The notes beneath the pieces were generated by a model. It was not told the DNA's origin, searched no databases, and was given only the letters and a program-made list of their open reading frames with translations. From NCBI GenBank assembly GCA_016293865.1, contig JAEDDG010000003.1:36067-100066 (forward strand): a DNA stretch of 64,000 nucleotides, read 5' to 3'. A program made the position numbers and the translations under genes. Positions 59,128 to 64,000 of the stretch are shown in pieces. The DNA is from Oscillospiraceae bacterium. Lineage in GTDB: Bacteria; Bacillota; Clostridia; Oscillospirales; Oscillospiraceae. Position 1 is the first letter of the stretch; each line of letters starts with the position of its first letter.

Positions 59128-59293
59128 TCAGCGTGTCGAAAACTATTTTCGACACGCTGTATGCGGTTTTCCGAACTTCAGGAAGTTCGAAAAACCTGTT
59201 TGATTGAACGCGCAAGGGGTCTTACCCCCTTGCACACATTCCCCGCTGCTCAATCCCGCAGCACTCTTTCAAAGTTTATTGACAGTCTGAAGA
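59128..59293 (+). mobile_element. 166-bp hairpin-rich repeat element, copy 2
   Basis: Same element as at 56894-57058 and in the same orientation: begins TCAGCGTGTCGA, ends TTGACAGTCTGAAGA. The four hairpins are preserved; in the first the loop differs (CTA) while both arms are kept, and other changes are mostly single bases. It stands between two identical copies of a 23-bp hairpin unrelated to that at the first locus. Confidence 0.7.
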
Positions 59294-59316
59294 GACGGGC
59301 GGCACTGCCGCCCGTC
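59294..59316 (+). repeat. Second copy of the 23-bp hairpin
   Basis: Identical to 59105-59127. On the plus strand TCTCTAATTCTC follows, a poor T run, so the original hairpin may have served mainly as the minus-strand terminator. Confidence 0.75.
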
Positions 59317-59370
59317 TCTCTAATTCTCTGTATCCGACTTCTTCTGTATCCGACTTCTGCATCAGACCTG

Positions 59371-62300
59371 TCAGAAATGAATGCGCTCCGCTTCACAGCA
59401 AAGCCGGGTTATAATCGCGCAGACCTCAGCACGCGTAATCTGTGTGCTGCCGTCATACGCATAGTCCGCGCGGCCTTCAACAATGCCCGCCCGGTAAAGC
59501 TTGAGGATCTCCGCATCGTATTTGCCTCTGCCGCTGACATCCGGAATTTTGCTGTAAGTCACATTGTTGATCACCGCATATCCGCCGTCATCCATAATAT
59601 TGGCAAAGATGTAGGCCATCTCCGCCCGGGTTGCATACCGGCCGTAGTCGGCAAAATCTCCGGCCTTGATGATGCCCTTCTCCAGAGCATACTCCACATA
59701 GCATGTGTACCAATGCTCTCCTGCGGACTGATCGAACACATAGCCTGTGTCATAGTAAATCTTATAGATTTCACATGCGATTTTGATGGCTTCCGAGATT
59801 TTCAGATTCCCGTACGGCATAAACGTCGTGTCGCTCGTGCCGTCCACGATGCCGAGATTCATGGCTTTCCGGATCACGCCGGTCTGGGTTATACCGAACC
59901 ACTGATTCTCATCCACATCGTCAAAACCGGTATACAGATTCTTCTCAGTGAAATTCGCCATGGAGCCGGCTTTCTCAAAATTCACCCGGACCTGTGCGTC
60001 ACAGTCCACGCTCAGCCGGAGCGTATATGTGCCGTTCTTGTTCTTCGTCAGCGCAGAGATCGGCTGATCTTCGCCATTCACAATCAGTCTGCTGACCGTA
60101 TAGCCGCTGTCCGGCTTCAGGATCAGTTCGACCGAGCCGCCCTTGACCACTGTTGTGCGCTCCGGCGTGACAGTTCCATTCTCCCAGGCCATGGCAGTCA
60201 CCGTACAGTAAATCACTCCCGGTGTGTCATCAGGCTCATAGGTAATCACAATCCGTCCATCCTCGTCACTGCGGCGGTAATCTGCCCCCAGGACCAGGTT
60301 ACCGGTAAAGTCATATCCGTTGAGATCAATCGTCAGGGCTTTGCGGATACCGAGGTTTTCCGCGCAGTCCTTCATCAGGACAATGACATCCCCGTCTGCC
60401 GCCGCTTCGACCGCATTGGCCACTGAGCTGAAGCATATATCCCCGATCATGGCGGCCGTGTCAATCTTGTCGCGGTTAATGACAAGGACATATTCCACAC
60501 TGCTGTTTCTTGACGCAGATTCCACCCGCACAGTAAAGAGGTTCTGTCCCTTGGCAAGATTCAGCACCATACCGTCAGAATAAGGTTCTCCATTGACCGT
60601 GATCAATGCACCGGCGTCAGCCGTCTGCACCGTCAGATTTGTCTGTGCATCAGTGCTGGCCGCAGTCAGCGGGTAGATTTTCTGAGCGGCATCAAAGGTC
60701 ATGTCAATTCCGCTCAGTGACATATCTGTCACACTGCAGTCATCCGACAGCAGAAGCGCCGTCGCGGCAATTCCTTCAAAGGCGACAAAGTTGTCTATGT
60801 AAGCGGTCAGGCCGGGAGATGCCGCGCTGGAACCGTCACAGATCTGGACGTAGCAGACGCCGCCGTCGGTCCCGGTCAGGTTGACAGGCAGATCGCCCAG
60901 AAGCTCACCGTTCAGATACAGCTGCGCCTCGCCCTTGTCAATGTCAAACCGCACAGTGATGCGGTTCCATGTGTCCAGACTGAGCGTGCCCAGCACAGCG
61001 ACTGCTTTCTTTTCAACCGTGTCAAACGCCTTGATACTGCCGGAAGGATCAATGTTCACCATAATCAGATCCGACAGATAGTGGGTAGCATTGAATGTTG
61101 ATTTCAGTTCGAGATAGAAGTTTGTCGATGCATTTGCAAGGTTCAGATCAAAGCTGATCTCACCCGCATTCATCATGGGTACAGAGCGGTTCACCCGCGT
61201 GATCGTACCAGCGGTGTCTGCGATTTTCAGGGACCGGCTGCCCTCCGCAGCTTTTTCCGTGGAGATAGCTGCAGAGCCGTTCAGCACATTCCAGCCGCTG
61301 TATTTAGCACTGGTCGTCTCAAAATCATCTGCGGCACCTTTGGTTCTGTAAAGATAATCATCAATATCTTCAATCAGAATGCCGCTGTTGGACGCCCAGT
61401 TTTCCCACCAGGCCACGAAAAGGTCTTCCCCGTCGTTCTGATAGTCTGTCAATGCCATACTGGGCTGGATGCCCTTGATATTCGGGTAATATGTCCCCTT
61501 GGATGTCCCGCTCCAGAGATCCAGCTTCTGCTGCCAGCTGGCCGCATCGTCATCCGTATATGCCAGCGTCAGCGGGAAGCGCATATAGGACGTGCCGCCC
61601 ATATTGTTGTTGCCTGCCCAAAGCAGAATGATATCGTCGCCGTAATTCTTCATGGCCGGCATGGTATTGACCGAGGGAACATTGGACAGCTCCGCGTTCT
61701 CCTTCCAGGTCTTGCCGTTGTCAGTGGAGATGGATTTTGCCAGATAGTCCACGCCGTTGTACTGGCAGCGCGCCAAAAGCAGCAGATCGCCGTTGGAAAG
61801 CACGGCAATAGCCGCCTCCGTCACGCCGCTTTCGAAAGCAGACGAGCCGCCGTAGCTGATGACGCTGGCGCTGCTCTGCCACGTTTCGCCTGCGTCTGTT
61901 GAATAAATCACAGAGGTCTTGAAATCGTTGGCGCCGTCTTCACTGAAATGATAGGCCGCCACATAGTCCACTGCCGGACCTGTCCCATCGTACGCCGCCG
62001 TCTTTACGCCGTCGCAGTACGTCACATGGTAATAGTGACTGGTCTGCACAAATACAGGCGCGCTCCAGGTGTAGCCGTTGTCCTCACTGCGGATGACCGC
62101 CACCTTCAGTGTGGTGCCGTTGTTGTGGTGGAAAATATACCAGATCGTGCCGTTATCCACAAGGAATCCGCCGCCGTCAGCCATGCGGCCGTTGTCCAGC
62201 ACCAGCTCCGCGTCGCTCCAGGTGCGGCCGCCGTCCTTCGACCGGCGCATGGTCAGTTTGCTGGATCCCGTTGTATCGTCGCCGATGGCGATCAGATCCC

Positions 62301-64000
62301 CGTTCGGCGCAGTCGTCACTGCGATATTGTGATCGAAGGACTCGTCTTCTGTGCTCAGATCCATGACGGTCCGGTTGCCGTAGGTCACCTCAAACACAGA
62401 GTCCATGCTGCTGAGATCCGCCGCTTTTTCGTTGCCGCCGTAAACATCAACAGTTACCGGCTGGCCGGCGGAAACCGCGGGCACGCGAACATAAAAGCCC
62501 TCGCCGTCATAATAGTGGTGCAGGAGTTTTCCGTCCAGCACAAACCGGATATCGCGCATGTCTTCCGCAAAGCTGCCGGCTGGCGCGCCCAGGTCATGGA
62601 CCGGAATATATACAACTGCATCCTCCCGGCTTTCAGCCGCAGGCTCCGTCGTCACTGCGGAGATCTTCCCGAACGCTCCGCCGCCGGCTCCGGGCAGCGC
62701 ACTGTTTTTCCCGGCCTGCATCATCTCCTGAAGCGACGCATTCGTAAACCCGGCTTCCTCGCTGTTTTCATAATGGCAGTGCACCTTGATGTAACGGCAC
62801 TGCGCTTCAAAATTTGTCAGAATCAGCGTGCTGTCGGATACAAACAGATCCCAGTCACTGATCCGGGTGAAATTTACATTGTCATTGCTGACATAGAGCG
62901 AAAGGGCCGAGCGCTGCAGCCGGGATACTCCGTCATTGTCATACAGCCGTACTTCGTTCACCGTGGAAACCTCGCCAAGATCATAACCGATGCTGTTCAG
63001 TTTCTGATCCAGCGTATAAGGCATCACAGCGCCCTTTTCCGTCAGAGCGCCGGTATACGGATTCCGGTCGTTCTCCGCAATCATCACCCGGCCGTTCGCA
63101 TCAATATACAGGACATTCAGCTCAAAGGCTTTCTCAAAGGCTTTCCCGCCGTAGGAAAGCGTCGCAGTCAGCGTCACCTTGCCGCTCCGGACGCCAGCCA
63201 CCTTGCCGTCATCCGTCAGGGCAGCGGTATCGCTGCTTTTCCATGTCAGCGGCGCGGTTCCGGCCAGGATGGGCGTCGGAAGTCCGGACGGAAGCTCCAG
63301 ATCCGTAATGATCCGCTCCGGAGCCGCGTTCAGGCCGCAGAAGTCCTCAAACGTCAGTTCGTTCAGCATGGCCGCCGCTGTCGCGTCCACATCAATTGCC
63401 AGCTTCCGGGTAATCAGTACGTTCTGCAGCTCTATATTGGTGACCGTACCGCTCTGCCGGTCGGCCTGGCTGGCCTGAAGTTCGAAAAAGTTTTTCTCTG
63501 CGCTGTTATAGTGGGCCTGAATATTACTGAATGTGCCGACTTTGGTTCCATTTACATAGGCATCGGCCGAATCATCATAAAAAGACATACGGATGTGCGC
63601 TGTATCGCCTTCATGAAGCGTCGTCGCAATCCGGCGCGAAACGCCGTTAATTGTCGCCTGACTTGTTGAATCACAGAGCAGGCACACATAAATCACGCCG
63701 TCCGTCCCTTTTACAAGGGAGAATCGGCGCATGTCCTCATTGGTTTCGCCGCGCCATTCCGTTACGAATCCGCGCCAGGCAGACAGCTCTACGCTGGTAA
63801 TCACAGGCAGCGAATTGATTTTCACCGTGTACTCGTAATCGAATGAGCCGCCGACATAATCCAGCGTTTTGTGGATGCCTTTAATGGCGTCTGCATTGCT
63901 GCCGGTAAAAGAATAGGCCCCGTCAGCCTGTGTGATGCTGATGGCGCTGCCGCTGCCCCAACGCACGGTTTCAGTATACTTTTTGTCAGACAGGCTGTTG
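59371..64000 (-). CDS. Large surface protein with sialidase-like BNR repeats and SLH domains, 5' end cut by the window
   Basis: The frame is open from the right edge to 59371, more than 1540 residues. In order: a LamG-like beta sandwich (63966 to about 63400), a bacterial Ig-like segment (PILAGTAPLTWKSSDTAAL), a discoidin-like segment (ALSLYVSNDNVNFTRISDWD), a six-blade sialidase-like domain with Asp boxes SKDGGRTW, SEDNGYTW, STDAGETW, STDNGKTW and a weaker DDDAASW, another beta sandwich, a cadherin-like domain (NLAKGQNLFTVRVES), a beta-repeat region, and three SLH domains at the C-terminus that bind the cell wall. It probably acts on or binds sialylated or other host glycans. The Arg triad and FRIP motif were not recognised, so catalysis is unproven. 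Confidence 0.88.
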   Translation of the reverse strand, partial: NSLSDKKYTETVRWGSGSAISITQADGAYSFTGSNADAIKGIHKTLDYVGGSFDYEYTVKINSLPVITSVELSAWRGFVTEWRGETNEDMRRFSLVKGTDGVIYVCLLCDSTSQATINGVSRRIATTLHEGDTAHIRMSFYDDSADAYVNGTKVGTFSNIQAHYNSAEKNFFELQASQADRQSGTVTNIELQNVLITRKLAIDVDATAAAMLNELTFEDFCGLNAAPERIITDLELPSGLPTPILAGTAPLTWKSSDTAALTDDGKVAGVRSGKVTLTATLSYGGKAFEKAFELNVLYIDANGRVMIAENDRNPYTGALTEKGAVMPYTLDQKLNSIGYDLGEVSTVNEVRLYDNDGVSRLQRSALSLYVSNDNVNFTRISDWDLFVSDSTLILTNFEAQCRYIKVHCHYENSEEAGFTNASLQEMMQAGKNSALPGAGGGAFGKISAVTTEPAAESREDAVVYIPVHDLGAPAGSFAEDMRDIRFVLDGKLLHHYYDGEGFYVRVPAVSAGQPVTVDVYGGNEKAADLSSMDSVFEVTYGNRTVMDLSTEDESFDHNIAVTTAPNGDLIAIGDDTTGSSKLTMRRSKDGGRTWSDAELVLDNGRMADGGGFLVDNGTIWYIFHHNNGTTLKVAVIRSEDNGYTWSAPVFVQTSHYYHVTYCDGVKTAAYDGTGPAVDYVAAYHFSEDGANDFKTSVIYSTDAGETWQSSASVISYGGSSAFESGVTEAAIAVLSNGDLLLLARCQYNGVDYLAKSISTDNGKTWKENAELSNVPSVNTMPAMKNYGDDIILLWAGNNNMGGTSYMRFPLTLAYTDDDAASWQQKLDLWSGTSKGTYYPNIKGIQPSMALTDYQNDGEDLFVAWWENWASNSGILIEDIDDYLYRTKGAADDFETTSAKYSGWNVLNGSAAISTEKAAEGSRSLKIADTAGTITRVNRSVPMMNAGEISFDLNLANASTNFYLELKSTFNATHYLSDLIMVNIDPSGSIKAFDTVEKKAVAVLGTLSLDTWNRITVRFDIDKGEAQLYLNGELLGDLPVNLTGTDGGVCYVQICDGSSAASPGLTAYIDNFVAFEGIAATALLLSDDCSVTDMSLSGIDMTFDAAQKIYPLTAASTDAQTNLTVQTADAGALITVNGEPYSDGMVLNLAKGQNLFTVRVESASRNSSVEYVLVINRDKIDTAAMIGDICFSSVANAVEAAADGDVIVLMKDCAENLGIRKALTIDLNGYDFTGNLVLGADYRRSDEDGRIVITYEPDDTPGVIYCTVTAMAWENGTVTPERTTVVKGGSVELILKPDSGYTVSRLIVNGEDQPISALTKNKNGTYTLRLSVDCDAQVRVNFEKAGSMANFTEKNLYTGFDDVDENQWFGITQTGVIRKAMNLGIVDGTSDTTFMPYGNLKISEAIKIACEIYKIYYDTGYVFDQSAGEHWYTCYVEYALEKGIIKAGDFADYGRYATRAEMAYIFANIMDDGGYAVINNVTYSKIPDVSGRGKYDAEILKLYRAGIVEGRADYAYDGSTQITRAEVCAIITRLCCEAERIHF

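Noticed and set aside
56794..59215. Similar minus-strand ORFs in both repeat copies (56794-56982 and 58934-59215, starting MHVQSN and MRVQSN)
   Set aside because: Their likeness is explained by the repeated DNA. They have no ribosome binding site, run through hairpins and flanks, and differ in their ends.
61948..63669. 573-codon plus-strand ORF opposite the surface protein
   Set aside because: It lies wholly inside the real gene on the other strand, is rich in R, H and V typical of antisense frames, and has no family motif.
1..64000. tRNA, rRNA, CRISPR arrays, prophage, transposase genes
   Set aside because: None were recognised. The repeat elements carry no transposase, and no regular direct repeat-spacer pattern was seen.

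Overview
The window looks like a GC-rich, spore-forming member of the Clostridia, most likely an Oscillospirales/Ruminococcaceae-type gut anaerobe. This is inferred from gene content and order, not from a database search. Evidence includes the dcw start (mraZ-rsmH-ftsL-PBP), the Firmicutes cluster yqfC-yqfD-phoH-ybeY-era-yqzL-recO, the sporulation genes spoIIR, ylbJ, ymxH and a SpoVB-like flippase, AddAB in place of RecBCD, and SigA-type promoters and intrinsic terminators throughout.

Layout. 1-2.9 kb (minus): head of the division/cell-wall operon under a promoter carrying MraZ-type repeats. 3-4.2 kb: a NodB-like protein of unknown role. 4.3-7.6 kb: uvrC-rsmD-coaD and a coiled-coil protein. 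7.7-10.5 kb: HPr and mutS2. 10.6-15.4 kb: recO, yqzL, era, ybeY, phoH, yqfD, yqfC. 15.5-18 kb (plus): ylbJ, a small Cys-rich protein and a Na+/Ca2+ antiporter family gene with an odd start. 18.1-20.3 kb: rpsB-tsf and ymxH. 20.4-22 kb: mgtE behind a long structured leader. 22.2-23.4 kb: a frameshifted AI-2E-family transporter. 23.9-31.5 kb: rpoD, dnaG, a dgt-type HD hydrolase, a sirtuin, yigZ, hflX, a flavin reductase and rpmE. 31.6-41.3 kb: addA, addB, spoIIR, ispE and a phosphoglycerate mutase. 41.4-47.4 kb: a DUF378 protein, an AraC regulator divergent from a dicarboxylate/amino acid symporter, an HtrA protease, a lipoprotein and a zinc-ribbon membrane protein. 47.5-54.4 kb: split transketolase, a ferredoxin-type aldo/keto reductase, the SpoVB-like flippase and recG. 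54.5-59.1 kb: a ZIP transporter divergent from glycerate kinase, then a YtrA-type GntR/ABC operon. 59.4 kb to the right edge: a very large surface protein with sialidase-like repeats and C-terminal SLH domains.

Two things stand out. First, the mgtE leader has a strong promoter, a short ORF with a good ribosome binding site, and two mutually exclusive stems, one of which sequesters the mgtE ribosome binding site. This looks like a translational attenuator for a magnesium transporter and does not match the M-box as I know it. Second, two copies of a roughly 165-bp hairpin-rich element lie after glycerate kinase and after the ABC permease. Each copy sits between two near-identical copies of the local terminator hairpin, and the hairpin sequence differs between the two loci. 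This suggests a small non-autonomous mobile element that inserts at terminators and duplicates the hairpin.

Smaller points of interest are a SigF-like promoter in front of spoIIR, an addAB promoter that appears to start transcription inside the spoIIR terminator stem, and three genes without a conventional start codon where one is expected. No rRNA, tRNA, CRISPR array, prophage or transposase gene was seen.
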